Below are positions 1 through 8,735 of a DNA stretch of 64,000 nucleotides, one piece after another. The translations under genes were made by a program, and so were the position numbers. The first letter of the stretch is position 1. Every line of letters starts with the position of its first letter. The stretch covers positions 1,502,104 to 1,566,103 of the forward strand of contig JAYRJU010000001.1 of NCBI GenBank assembly GCA_041906145.1, given 5' to 3'. Under the pieces are notes generated by a model, which made no database searches, was not told the origin of the DNA, and was given only the letters and a program-made list of their open reading frames with translations. This DNA is from SHVO01 sp041906145. Its GTDB lineage: Bacteria > Pseudomonadota > Alphaproteobacteria > Rhodospirillales > Rhodospirillaceae.

Positions 1-492
1 CATCCGCCGAGCAAATTCGCGCGGGTCTTCGCGGCGGCCTCGGATATGGGCCTGAAGCGCGTGGCCCATGCGGGCGAGGAAGGCCCGCCGGAATATGTGC
101 GCGAAGCCCTCGACGTTCTGAATGTCCACCGTCTCGACCACGGCAACCGATCGCTCGAGGACGCGGATCTCACCGCCCGCCTTGCGCGCATGGCTATGAC
201 GCTGACGGTTTGCCCGCTTTCGAACCTCAAGCTGTGCGTGGTCAAGGACCTTAAATCGCACCCGCTGCCGAAGATGCTTTCCCAAGGCTTGCGGGCGACG
301 ATCAACTCCGACGATCCCGCGTATTTCGGCGGCTATATCAACGACAACTATGCGGCGATGGCGAACGCCGGCCAGCTCGACCGCGCGGCCTTTGCGATGT
401 TGGCGCGCAATAGTTTCTTAGGGTCGTTCCTGAGCGATGCCGAGGTCGCCGGTCATCTCGCCGCGCTGGACGCTTATCTCACGCGCGCTTAG
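1..492 (+). CDS. Adenine/adenosine deaminase, C-terminal part (5' end outside window)
   Basis: The reading frame is open from base 1 and ends at TAG 490-492, so only the C-terminal part of about 163 residues is present. Purine deaminase family motifs are visible: HAGEE, then HRLDHGNR, then a NSDDP metal/catalytic segment followed by AYFGGY. The stretch TVCPLSNLKLCV and the SDDPAYFGGY form are those of the bacterial/fungal adenine deaminase branch more than of true adenosine deaminase, so the likely reaction is adenine to hypoxanthine plus ammonia in the cytosol (zinc hydrolase, purine salvage). Its stop codon overlaps the stop of rsmA on the other strand (TTAG, 489-492). Substrate choice between adenine and adenosine is inference from motif similarity. 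Confidence 0.9.
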   Translation, partial: HPPSKFARVFAAASDMGLKRVAHAGEEGPPEYVREALDVLNVHRLDHGNRSLEDADLTARLARMAMTLTVCPLSNLKLCVVKDLKSHPLPKMLSQGLRATINSDDPAYFGGYINDNYAAMANAGQLDRAAFAMLARNSFLGSFLSDAEVAGHLAALDAYLTRA

Positions 493-1316
493 ATGCCGTC
501 GACACCGCGCGCCAGAGCGCAGAATTGCTCCACGCTCAAGGTTTCCGCACGCGCCGTCGGATCGACATCCGCAGCCCTGCATAACGCCTCGGCGTCCACG
601 CCAAGGCTCTTGAGGCTTTGGCGCAGCATCTTGCGGCGCTGTCCGAACGCGGCGGCGGTGACGCGCTCGAGCGTTTCGCGTCTTGCCGGCGCCAAGGGCG
701 CTGGGCGCGGCGTGAGGCGCACCACGGTGGAGTTCACGGCCGGCGGCGGCGTGAACGCTTTCGGATTGACGTGGAACAACTGCTCGACGTCACAGAGCCA
801 CTGCGTGAGAACGCTAAGGCGACCATAGGCCTTTGTGTCGGCGGGAGCGCTCAATCTCGCGGCGACTTCCGACTGGAACATTAAGACCAGGCATTCAAAA
901 GCGCCGATGTTCCGGAGCCAGCCCAGTAAGAGCTCCGTGCCCACGTTGTAGGGCAGGTTGGCCACGATACGCCGGGGCGCTACGCCCAGCTGGGCGGCGT
1001 CGATTGTGAGCGCGTCGGCCTCGATCGTTTCCAATTTGTCGGGATAGGCGGCGCGCAATTCTTCAAGAATTTCGCGGCAACGTTTGTCTTTCTCGATGGC
1101 GATCACATGCGCGCCCGCGTCGAGCAGCGCGCGCGTCAGGCCTCCAGGTCCGGGGCCGACCTCGATGCAGGTGCCGGTTGTGAGCGCCCCGGCCGCGCGA
1201 GCAATCCGGCCCGTGAGATTTAGGTCGAGCAGGAAATGCTGGCCCAGCGCTTTTGTCGCCATAAGTCCATGGCGCGCGATGACGTCCCGGAGCGGCGGAA
1301 GATCGGCGGCGCTCAT
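489..1316 (-). CDS. rsmA: 16S rRNA (adenine1518-N6/adenine1519-N6)-dimethyltransferase RsmA
   Basis: The 275-residue protein has the full KsgA/RsmA layout: TKALGQHFL near residue 21, the SAM-binding motif EVGPGPGGLT at about 52-61, and the catalytic NLPYN at 120-124, followed by the small C-terminal rRNA-binding lobe. It dimethylates two adjacent adenines of helix 45 in 16S rRNA during small-subunit assembly. A longer open frame exists upstream, but the start at 1316 is chosen because it overlaps the pdxA stop as ATGA and the first residues fit the family. It is the last gene of the lptF-lptD-surA-pdxA-rsmA operon, a common proteobacterial order. Confidence 0.96.
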   Translation of the reverse strand: MSAADLPPLRDVIARHGLMATKALGQHFLLDLNLTGRIARAAGALTTGTCIEVGPGPGGLTRALLDAGAHVIAIEKDKRCREILEELRAAYPDKLETIEADALTIDAAQLGVAPRRIVANLPYNVGTELLLGWLRNIGAFECLVLMFQSEVAARLSAPADTKAYGRLSVLTQWLCDVEQLFHVNPKAFTPPPAVNSTVVRLTPRPAPLAPARRETLERVTAAAFGQRRKMLRQSLKSLGVDAEALCRAADVDPTARAETLSVEQFCALARGVDGI

Positions 1317-2314
1317 CGGCTGGCGGTCCGCCGCGCCGCAACGGCGCCGGCCGTCTTGAGGGCGGCGATGAGGCTCGAAGGATCGGCGACGCCGCGCACC
1401 GCGATGTCGCAGGCTGTTCCATGGTCGGGTGACGTGCGCACAAAGGGCAGACCCAACGTCATGTTTACGCCCCCGGCGAAGTCGAGAGTCTTCAGCGGAA
1501 TGAGCGCCTGATCGTGGTACATGCAAATGGCCGCGTCATAACCGCGCCGCGCGACGGCATGGAATAAGGTATCCGCAGGCGCCGGGCCGTTGACCTCGAT
1601 ACCGCTTTCACGGAGCTGTGCGATCGCGGGGGCAATGATGCTGGATTCCTCGCCACCCATTTTGCCCTTTTCCCCGGCGTGGGGATTGAGCGCCGCGACA
1701 GCAAGACGCGGGCGCGCAATGCCGAAATCGCGTTGGAGCGCCGCAGCGGTCACGCGGCCGCAATGGACGATGGCATCGGTCGTCAGCGTGCGCGCGACAT
1801 CCTTGATCGCGACGTGGACGGTCACCGGCACGACTTTCAGTTCTTCGATCAGAAGCATCATCACAGCGCCGGCTCCGCCGGCGAGATGTCCGAGATATTC
1901 CGTATGCCCCGGGAAGGCGAAGCCGGTGTTCTGCAGCGTGGCTTTCTGGATTGGGTTTGTGACCATGCCGCTGGCCGCTCCCGACTTCACGGCGTCCACG
2001 GCCTGATCGATGGCGCTGACGACGGAGCGCGCGCTGTTGGTGCTCGGCGCGCCGAGGGTTATGGGCGGCAGCGGCACCGCGAGCGGCATGACGGGAAGAG
2101 CGCGGGAGAAAACGCTTATGGCATCCGCGGCAGCTTCGATCGGCGCCACGGGGCAATCGATGCCGAATTGTTTCGCGAGCGCGGCAAGCCTTTCGACATC
2201 GTCGATGATGAAGAACGGCGGCAGTACGTTCCGGCGCGTCCAGGCCTTCAGGGCGATCTCGCCGCCGACCCCGGCGGGCTCGCCCATCGTGAGTACAAGC
2301 GGGGCTGCGTTCAT
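1313..2314 (-). CDS. pdxA: 4-hydroxythreonine-4-phosphate dehydrogenase PdxA
   Basis: The 333-residue protein begins with LTMGEPAGVGGEIALKAW, the typical PdxA N-terminus. It carries the metal-site segment GHTEYLG, the NPHAGEKG motif and the MYHDQALIPLK motif near the C-terminus. It oxidises 4-phosphohydroxy-L-threonine with NAD in the deoxyxylulose-5-phosphate-dependent pathway to pyridoxal phosphate. Length agrees with the family. It starts three bases after the surA stop and overlaps rsmA by four bases, so the three genes are probably one transcript. The C-terminus is a short Ala/Arg-rich tail. Confidence 0.96.
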   Translation of the reverse strand: MNAAPLVLTMGEPAGVGGEIALKAWTRRNVLPPFFIIDDVERLAALAKQFGIDCPVAPIEAAADAISVFSRALPVMPLAVPLPPITLGAPSTNSARSVVSAIDQAVDAVKSGAASGMVTNPIQKATLQNTGFAFPGHTEYLGHLAGGAGAVMMLLIEELKVVPVTVHVAIKDVARTLTTDAIVHCGRVTAAALQRDFGIARPRLAVAALNPHAGEKGKMGGEESSIIAPAIAQLRESGIEVNGPAPADTLFHAVARRGYDAAICMYHDQALIPLKTLDFAGGVNMTLGLPFVRTSPDHGTACDIAVRGVADPSSLIAALKTAGAVAARRTASR

Positions 2315-2317
2315 TCC

Positions 2318-3607
2318 TTACAGGCGCACGTCGATCAACGCTTGGCGGCGCAGGTCGCGCAGCTTCTGGCGGGCGATATTGTTCAGCTTCTGGTTCTCCA
2401 GCATGCTGCGCACTTGGTTCTCGTTTGGAACGCCGGTGTCGGCTTGGCGCTGGCACACCATCGCGTACAGGCGTGCGCCGCTGACGCTGATCACGTCGCT
2501 GACTTTGTTCACAGGCAGGCCCACGACCGCGTTGCGTACTTTTTCCGGCAAGGCGCCGACATAGACCGGCGGGATCGGACCCGAGCCCGGCGTGGCGATC
2601 TCTTCAGCCAGCTTGTTCATGTCCTCGCAGTTCTTCGGCTCGCGCTGAATACGTTCGGCGAACGCTTCCAGCTTTTCCGGCGGCAGGGCGCGGCCCCCTT
2701 CGGTGGGAAGATATATCTGGCTCAGCGTGACGGCCGCGGCCTGCGGGTCGGGCGTGCCCGAGGCGCGCTTGCCGCGCAACGCGACGATGCGGATCGCATC
2801 ACCGACACGCACGGGGTCGGAAATCTGATTTTCGGCCATGGCGGGCACGACCTTGGCGAGATCGCCTTCCAGATCGTTCTGGATCACCCAGCCGAGATCG
2901 CCACCAACCGCCGCCGTGGCGCTCTGTGAAAACTGCTGCGCGGCGGCCTGGAACGGCGCGCCGCCCCGGATCTGTTGCGCCAAGCGCTGGCCGAGCTCGC
3001 GCGCGGCCTGCTCCGGCAAGGTCAGCGAAATCGGAATGACGATCTCTGACAGCATGTACTCGGGCTTGCCCTGGTTGGCCTTGGCGCGGTCAATGACGCT
3101 TTTCACTTCAGCGGCGGTGACGACGACTTCGCGCGCGAGATGCTCCTGCGCGACTTTCACCCACACGCTGTCGGATTCGATCTGCGCATAAAGGGTGTCC
3201 ATGTCGATGCCGCGTTCATCCATCATCGCGCGCAGCGTGCCCGGTTGCATGCCGTTGCGGTCTTCGATGGTGTTGACGGCCGAACGTACTTCTTCGGTGG
3301 TGACGGTGACCTTCTGGCGGCGTGCTTCCTGCATCTTCAGGCGCTCGTCGATCAGGGAGTCGACCACTTGCGGAATCAGGCGGCGCTGGGTTTCCGGTGA
3401 GTTGTCGATGCGCGCGGTGGCCATGAACAGCGCCATGCGGTTCTGCACTTCGCGCAATGTGACGACTTCGTCGTTCACAACGGCCGCGATGCTGATGGCG
3501 GGCGCCGCCGCCGGGGCGGGGGCGCGCTGCTGCTGTGCGCTCGCATGTTCGGCGCCCACAACAAAAGCAATCGAGGCGCACAGAAGAGCGGCAAACCGGG
3601 TGTTCAT
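2318..3607 (-). CDS. surA: Periplasmic peptidyl-prolyl isomerase / chaperone SurA
   Basis: The 429-residue protein has a cleavable signal peptide (hydrophobic stretch to about residue 24, ending ASA-Q). A SurA N-terminal domain follows (AAVVNDEVVTLREVQNRM, then QVVDSLIDERLKMQEA), then parvulin-type rotamase segments (EYMLSEIVIPI; VTLSQIYLP). It escorts outer-membrane beta-barrel proteins through the periplasm. Position directly after lptD, its best known client, matches the classical lptD-surA-pdxA-rsmA operon. 131 bases separate it from lptD, enough for an internal promoter, although I see no convincing one. The second parvulin domain is divergent from the enterobacterial form. Confidence 0.92.
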   Translation of the reverse strand: MNTRFAALLCASIAFVVGAEHASAQQQRAPAPAAAPAISIAAVVNDEVVTLREVQNRMALFMATARIDNSPETQRRLIPQVVDSLIDERLKMQEARRQKVTVTTEEVRSAVNTIEDRNGMQPGTLRAMMDERGIDMDTLYAQIESDSVWVKVAQEHLAREVVVTAAEVKSVIDRAKANQGKPEYMLSEIVIPISLTLPEQAARELGQRLAQQIRGGAPFQAAAQQFSQSATAAVGGDLGWVIQNDLEGDLAKVVPAMAENQISDPVRVGDAIRIVALRGKRASGTPDPQAAAVTLSQIYLPTEGGRALPPEKLEAFAERIQREPKNCEDMNKLAEEIATPGSGPIPPVYVGALPEKVRNAVVGLPVNKVSDVISVSGARLYAMVCQRQADTGVPNENQVRSMLENQKLNNIARQKLRDLRRQALIDVRL

Positions 3608-3738
3608 ATATCGCTACCAGCCATCCAAAACGGGAAGGGCCGTAACATACGCAAGAACTATGGCGAAAACCAGCCGCGAGACGCCGTCTGGCAAACGCGT
3701 AACATTCAGTTTTTAAAGCAGAATTTGCCGGGGACGGT

Positions 3739-5946
3739 TTAGCGCGGCGAATTGACTTCGGTATTGAACCGCAGGTCGCCGATCGTCTTGAGGTTGATGC
3801 GGAACATAACGGCGACCCCTTTCTTGAAGTCGCGGTCCTCGGTGCGGTCGTTGGCGATGTCGAAACCGAGGATAAAGCACTCATCCTCGTAGGTAATCCC
3901 GACATCCGTGCGAATGGCGCCGCCGCCCGGGCCCAGGTTGTGACGGTGGCCCACCAAGAGGCTCCAGTTGCGGTTCAGCTTGCTGGAGGCCGATACGTAA
4001 AGTTCCTCGGTGTTGTTGGGGATCCCCGGGAGCGTGCCGTCGGATGTCACGAAGACATACGTACCGCCGATGCGGAACGGATCGGTGCCCGTGGCAAGGC
4101 TCACTTCGCTGCGGCGGCTGACGAGAGAGTTCTTATCCAGCCGGAAGCGGTACTGCATGTCGACGTACTCATTGGGCGTGAAGTCCACGCGCCCGACGAT
4201 ATCGGAGAAGTGCCCGCGCAGTCCCGAGAGCTGGGAGAAGATCGGATCGTCGTGGAAGCGATAGACCTGGCCGAGCAGCAAGGACATGGAACCGCCGTTT
4301 TGCCGGAAGGCCGACCACTTGAGCCCATAGTTCACGCGCGCGCCGGTTTCGACGCGGTCGAGGCCGGCGAAGCGCTCCATGCTGAAAAGATTGGTGTCGT
4401 CGAATTCGAGGTCGAGAGAGTCCTCGTTTGGAATCTCTTCGGGATTCACGCCGATAGGGCTCACGGCGGCGAGCACGATAGGCTCGAACATCTGCTGGAA
4501 GCCGTAGTCGTTGCTGATGAACGGCATGCGCCATTCCAGCGAGGCCTCTGGGATCATGCGTCCCGTGGTTCCCGTGAACCTATCGTTCGTCGTCGGGCGG
4601 AACTGCTCGCGCACGTAATAACCGTCACCGCGTACGCCCGCCCGGAAGGTGTATACGGCGCCGAGCGGGCTGGTGTAGGGCAGATTCCAGCCGACGCGGC
4701 TCGACAGGCGGCTGGTGTCCGTGCCGCGTTCGCGCACGAGCACCAAACCATTACCGTCCACCGTCCAGTAGCCGCCCCAGGAATCAGGGCTGCTGGTGTA
4801 GTTGTACGTCAGCAGCGGCGTGACAAGCGGAACCGTGTTGTTCGTGAGCGGCAGCCGTTGACGCTGGAAGTAGTAAGTGTTGGCCGAGAAGTAAGTGCTC
4901 TGGCTGAAGCGCTCGGCGAACACGTTGGTTGTCAGCCAGGTCGGCGCGTCGAAACCGTACCGGCGCAAGTATGTGCGGTCCGTGGCGAGATTGATGTCGG
5001 TGCCCGAGCGCCAATGCTGATTGATGTCCCAGCGCGCCCAGCTCTTGATGTGACCGCGTACATCCTCGGCGCTGTCCGGATCGCCGGCCATCAAGCTGCC
5101 GAACAGGCGCATCTGGCCTTTCTTGAAGTTCTGCCGGTACTCGCCGACCGCGCCCTTACCCGCGGCCGTGGTCAGGAACGGCGTGATGGTGGCGTCGCGC
5201 GTATCAGAGAGATGGATGTAATAGGGCTGTTGATACGAGATGCCGAGATTGCGGCCCGCGCCGATGGTCGGCAGCAAAAGGCCGCTTTTTGGTCCCGCGG
5301 TCGGATCCGGATGGGCCAGATATGGGGTGTAGAACACTGGGATACCGCCGAACTCAAGCCAAGCGTTGCGGTAATAGACCATCTCGGCGTCGGCGTCGTA
5401 CTGCACGCGCCCGGCCTTGAGCTGCCACAGCGGGTTCTCATCCGCGCAGCTGTCGCAGGCGGTATAAACGGCGGAATACAGCTCGTTCACGCCGCCGGGG
5501 ATGCGGCGGAACGCCCGGCTCGCGAGGCGCGACTTATCCGACAACAGGACGCGCACTTCCTGGGCTAGACCTTCCTTCAGGTCACCCGTGACTTGAATGC
5601 TCTCGAAGAAAAAGACCGAACCGTTGCTTTCCAGGATGGCGACGTGACCTGTGGCCGTGGCGATGTCGGCGTTCCGGTCGTAGACGATCTTGTCGGCAAG
5701 CATGAGGAGGTTGCCGCGCTGGATCTCAACCGCGCCGGTGGCGGTCACAAGGTTGCCGGTTTCGTCGGTGACGAGTTCGTCGGCCAGTAATAGGGTGCTG
5801 TCTTCGCGCGCCGCGCTCGGTTCCGCGCCGTCGAGTTCCGTCGCGCGTACGTTGCGCGCCGACAGGAGCCCGAACGCCAGCCCCATCGCCGTCACCACGT
5901 GCAGAGCGCCGCGCAGCCGGCGGAGGGAAGGCAAGGAAATCGTCAT
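3739..5946 (-). CDS. lptD: LPS-assembly outer-membrane protein LptD
   Basis: The 735-residue protein starts with a signal sequence (to about residue 35). A periplasmic OstA/LptA-like jellyroll follows (about 50-140, with LLADELVTDETGNLVTATGAV), then a large LptD beta-barrel rich in aromatic and Asn/Arg turns. It is the outer-membrane half of the LPS translocon. A CxxC-like pair (C164 and C167) lies in the segment YTACDSC at the jellyroll-barrel junction, and one Cys sits near the C-terminus in DECFILGF. The family needs disulfides between these regions for function. lptF ends seven bases upstream, so the two are co-transcribed. Confidence 0.95.
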   Translation of the reverse strand: MTISLPSLRRLRGALHVVTAMGLAFGLLSARNVRATELDGAEPSAAREDSTLLLADELVTDETGNLVTATGAVEIQRGNLLMLADKIVYDRNADIATATGHVAILESNGSVFFFESIQVTGDLKEGLAQEVRVLLSDKSRLASRAFRRIPGGVNELYSAVYTACDSCADENPLWQLKAGRVQYDADAEMVYYRNAWLEFGGIPVFYTPYLAHPDPTAGPKSGLLLPTIGAGRNLGISYQQPYYIHLSDTRDATITPFLTTAAGKGAVGEYRQNFKKGQMRLFGSLMAGDPDSAEDVRGHIKSWARWDINQHWRSGTDINLATDRTYLRRYGFDAPTWLTTNVFAERFSQSTYFSANTYYFQRQRLPLTNNTVPLVTPLLTYNYTSSPDSWGGYWTVDGNGLVLVRERGTDTSRLSSRVGWNLPYTSPLGAVYTFRAGVRGDGYYVREQFRPTTNDRFTGTTGRMIPEASLEWRMPFISNDYGFQQMFEPIVLAAVSPIGVNPEEIPNEDSLDLEFDDTNLFSMERFAGLDRVETGARVNYGLKWSAFRQNGGSMSLLLGQVYRFHDDPIFSQLSGLRGHFSDIVGRVDFTPNEYVDMQYRFRLDKNSLVSRRSEVSLATGTDPFRIGGTYVFVTSDGTLPGIPNNTEELYVSASSKLNRNWSLLVGHRHNLGPGGGAIRTDVGITYEDECFILGFDIANDRTEDRDFKKGVAVMFRINLKTIGDLRFNTEVNSPR

Positions 5947-5952
5947 AAGGAG

Positions 5953-7071
5953 TTAAGCGGTCCTGGTACGGAACGAAGCGGGCCGCCGCCACTGCGGCGC
6001 TAGAAGGATATACAGGGCCACCGGTATCGGGAGCAACGCTACAGCATACATAGCCGGTATGTAGGCGAGGTCCTTCGAGGCGAGGCTCATGACCCCCAGG
6101 GCCGCCGCTTGCAGGGCGACCACCACTGCGACCGCCCCGACCATACGCATGGCTTGCCCTTTACGGTCGAAAGGTCCGGTCAGGAGGAAGACGAGCCCGA
6201 TGAGGGTGAAGGCGACGGCACCGACCGGCCCGACGATGCGCTGGTGCCCCTCGGCGCGCATGCGCACCAGATTGGCCGGGGAAATGCCGTCCGCTTCCGT
6301 GAGGCCAAACAGTTCGCGCGTGGGCCGTTCGCGTATATCGGCGTAGCGGTCATCACCCCCGCCTCCGACCCCGCTGAAATCGAGTGTATAACTGTCGAAA
6401 TACAGCACGGACAAATTGCCCGTGCCGCGGCGCAGTTCCTGCCGGCTTCCGTTGTAAAGGACAACATTCGATCCGCCGTCACGGCCGCCGATCGCGCCGC
6501 GCTCGGCCATCAACGTCGTAGAACGCTCGGGATCGCGCGTATCGTGCACCATGACGCCGATCAGATCGCCGTTCTTATCGCGGCCGCGCACATATACCGT
6601 CAAACTTTCGCTGATCTGATTGAACGTACCGTCGCGCAACAAAACCTGCGAGACATCGCTGCGGATGGTCCATTGCAACTCCTTGAAGGAGCGCATGGTC
6701 TCGGGGACCAGATACAGCGTGAAGAACAGTCCCATGACGAGGGACGCGGCTGCGCACAGCAGCGCCGGCGCGGCAATGCGCATGCGGCTCATACCGGCGG
6801 CCTGGGCGACCACCAATTCGCGGTCGAGCGACAGTTTGCTGTAGACGAACAGGACGACAAAAAAGAGCGCGGCGGGCAGGATGACCGACAGGAACCACGG
6901 CAGAAGCAGAATCGTCAGCTTCAGCCAGGCGCCGAGGGCGAGGCCCTTGTTGACGATGAATTGCAGGAACTGCAGCGACTGGGTCAGCCACACAAGGAAC
7001 GCGAGCGCCACGCTGACGAAGCCGGTGCCAACGATCAACTGCCGGAAAATGTACCAGGTGATGCCCGACAT
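5953..7071 (-). CDS. lptF: LPS export ABC transporter permease LptF
   Basis: The 372-residue YjgP/YjgQ-family permease has about three hydrophobic helices in the first 110 residues (including the LDRELVVAQAAGMS coupling segment). A periplasmic beta-jellyroll occupies the middle (LRDGTFNQIS, LTVYVRGRD, MVHDTRDPERSTTLMAERGA), and three C-terminal helices follow. The GVMVHDTRDP...MAERGA stretch is typical of alphaproteobacterial LptF rather than LptG. With LptB and LptG it would extract LPS from the inner membrane. In most relatives lptG lies between lptF and lptD; here lptD follows directly and no second permease is present in the window. Confidence 0.9.
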   Translation of the reverse strand: MSGITWYIFRQLIVGTGFVSVALAFLVWLTQSLQFLQFIVNKGLALGAWLKLTILLLPWFLSVILPAALFFVVLFVYSKLSLDRELVVAQAAGMSRMRIAAPALLCAAASLVMGLFFTLYLVPETMRSFKELQWTIRSDVSQVLLRDGTFNQISESLTVYVRGRDKNGDLIGVMVHDTRDPERSTTLMAERGAIGGRDGGSNVVLYNGSRQELRRGTGNLSVLYFDSYTLDFSGVGGGGDDRYADIRERPTRELFGLTEADGISPANLVRMRAEGHQRIVGPVGAVAFTLIGLVFLLTGPFDRKGQAMRMVGAVAVVVALQAAALGVMSLASKDLAYIPAMYAVALLPIPVALYILLAPQWRRPASFRTRTA

Positions 7072-7341
7072 CGTGCCTCGTCGTTTCGTCAGCGACTATA
7101 GCCCTGCACCTTACGCGGGAACCAGCGCGCGCTCATGACGCTTTGGGGTGCGCTTTTCTCCCGCGTTTGCCCCCTGTTTGCAAGGCTTCCGGAAGGGCGG
7201 CCGACAACAACCTGTACGCGTTCGAGCGTGGCGCGAGACCCCAAAAAATATCACGTGACAGTGAAACGTTTTGCCGCGCGGAGCGTCTATCATTAAAATG
7301 CCTTTATTCGCCTGGGTTGGGCGGTAAGGGGAAGGTTGCAC

Positions 7342-7899
7342 ATGAAAATCGCATTGATGCGCGCCCTCGTTGGCGCGGCTGCCGTCTGCGGAGCCGCCGG
7401 CGCGGCGCTTCCGGCGCAGGCCGGCGATCTGTCCGCCTGCATGACCGCGCAGGAGGCCCGGGCCTTCAGCATGCGCCATTTGCAAAGCCGCCTGATGGTG
7501 GCGGGCCTCGCCTGCAACCAACGCGACGCCTACAACAACTTTGTCGAGGCCAATCGTTCGCCGCTCGCCGATGCGGGCGCTGATTTCATCGGCTACTTCC
7601 AACGCTCTGGCGGCGGCCAGACGGCCTTGAACCGCCATGTAACCGAACTCGCGAATGTCGCGGGGCTGCAGCGCGCCTCCGATCCACAAGCGTTCTGCGA
7701 AGAGACCTGGAACATGTTCCTGCTCCTTGAAGAAGAGCCGTCGGAACTCGAAGCACAGGCGATCGCCCACGTCATGAAGGACGCCGGAGCGCCGGTGCTC
7801 TGCGCCGCGCCGCCGGCGCCGCCGGTGCGTTCCGTCACCACCGAAGCCGCGGGCGTAGTGAAAGCCGCCGTCGAAGCGCCCGCATATACCGTCGATTAA
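7342..7899 (+). CDS. Secreted hypothetical protein
   Basis: The 185-residue protein has a clear signal peptide (MKIALMRALVGAAAVCGAAG, cleavage near AQA-GDL). The mature part is mostly helical with four or five cysteines (CMTAQ, LACNQ, FCEETW, VLCAAP) that could pair in the periplasm, and the tail is Pro/Ala/Val-rich. I do not recognise the family. The ATG at 7342 is preferred over the TTG two codons earlier because a strong AAGGGGAAGG ribosome site ends six bases before it. The gene is divergent from lptF and ends at the hairpin terminator at 7922-7958. Function unknown. Confidence 0.75.
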   Translation: MKIALMRALVGAAAVCGAAGAALPAQAGDLSACMTAQEARAFSMRHLQSRLMVAGLACNQRDAYNNFVEANRSPLADAGADFIGYFQRSGGGQTALNRHVTELANVAGLQRASDPQAFCEETWNMFLLLEEEPSELEAQAIAHVMKDAGAPVLCAAPPAPPVRSVTTEAAGVVKAAVEAPAYTVD

Positions 7900-7921
7900 T
7901 TTCAGCGCGTCTTGCTGAAAT

Positions 7922-7958
7922 AAAAAACGCCGGCCTGACGGGGCCGGCGTTTTTCTTT
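7922..7958. terminator. Bidirectional rho-independent terminator
   Basis: The stem ACGCCGGCC/GGCCGGCGT has a short loop and is flanked by an A-run on the left and a T-run on the right. It can therefore stop transcription from both the secreted-protein gene (+) and the convergent outer-membrane protein gene (-). Confidence 0.9.
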
Positions 7959-7975
7959 TGAGCCTATCGTGACGG

Positions 7976-8614
7976 TTAAAAGCTCGAGAAACGATAGCGC
8001 ACACCGACCAACGCGTTGTGGCTTTGATTGTCCGCCTTTTCGATGCGAGACGCCGGTCCACCGCTAAATTCGTTGCCTGGCGCACTGATGAACCGGTAGT
8101 CGACGAACAAATTCGTTTTTTCGTTCAGCGGAAACTCCGCGCCGACAATGGCCTGCCACTGAAAGCCGGAGCTTTCGTCATGATATACCGGGCCAAAGCC
8201 TGACTGCACGCTGTCCCAGCGCGTGTTTGCAATCCCGACGCCCGCGCCCAGATACGGATAAAAATTGGTTCCGATGCCGACTTCGAACAGCGCGTTCGCC
8301 ATGCCGCTTAAGACGTCTTGGTGGCCATCGCGCGGCTCGGCGCCTGCGTTGCGATATGCGATTTCAAGCTCCGTGCGGAAACCTTGCTCCCAGCGATAAC
8401 CGAGTGATCCGACCAGCAAATAACCAGTCTCGAATTTCATCGAGTCCGTCGTCCGCGTGACTGTTGTGCCCACGGTATTCACGACATCATAATCATTGGT
8501 CGACGCGATATGCACGCCGGCGCCGACGCCAGTGTAAAGGCCCGGCTCCGCGGATTGCGCCCCGGATGTGGTGGTCGCGAGACCGACGGCCAGGGCGAGA
8601 GCGATTTTTTTCAT
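7976..8614 (-). CDS. Outer-membrane beta-barrel protein (porin-like, OmpA-type 8-strand fold)
   Basis: The 212-residue protein has a signal peptide (MKKIALALAVGLATTTSGAQSAE) followed by alternating amphipathic strands: LYTGVGAGVH, TGYLLVGSLGYRW, FRTELEIAYRNAG, FYPYLGAGVGIA and TNLFVDYRF. It ends VGVRYRFSSF with the C-terminal Phe used for outer-membrane insertion. This matches the outer-membrane beta-barrel (OMP_b-brl) superfamily; specific function is unknown. The start at 8614 is set by an AAGGAG ribosome site, although the frame stays open 15 codons further upstream. It is convergent with the preceding gene and shares its terminator. Confidence 0.85.
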   Translation of the reverse strand: MKKIALALAVGLATTTSGAQSAEPGLYTGVGAGVHIASTNDYDVVNTVGTTVTRTTDSMKFETGYLLVGSLGYRWEQGFRTELEIAYRNAGAEPRDGHQDVLSGMANALFEVGIGTNFYPYLGAGVGIANTRWDSVQSGFGPVYHDESSGFQWQAIVGAEFPLNEKTNLFVDYRFISAPGNEFSGGPASRIEKADNQSHNALVGVRYRFSSF

Positions 8615-8735
8615 TAGGGTGTCTCCTTGGGAGAACCTGGGTATAGCGAAGGGTGCCATGCCGCAGCTGGAAAACCGCCTTATCGCAAGGTTTTGGTGTT
8701 TTTTTCGTTAATACACGAATCGCGCGAGGTTCTCG

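Noticed and set aside
1317..1526. N-terminal extension of rsmA to 1526
   Set aside because: The extra 70 residues are Arg-rich out-of-frame pdxA sequence; the ATG at 1316 with the ATGA overlap gives the normal RsmA N-terminus.
3940..5568. 542-aa plus-strand frame across lptD
   Set aside because: Antisense shadow of a clear LptD gene, caused by high third-position GC; no family features.
7111..8085. 324-aa minus-strand frame across the secreted protein
   Set aside because: It would run through a terminator hairpin, and the plus-strand gene has signal peptide and ribosome site.
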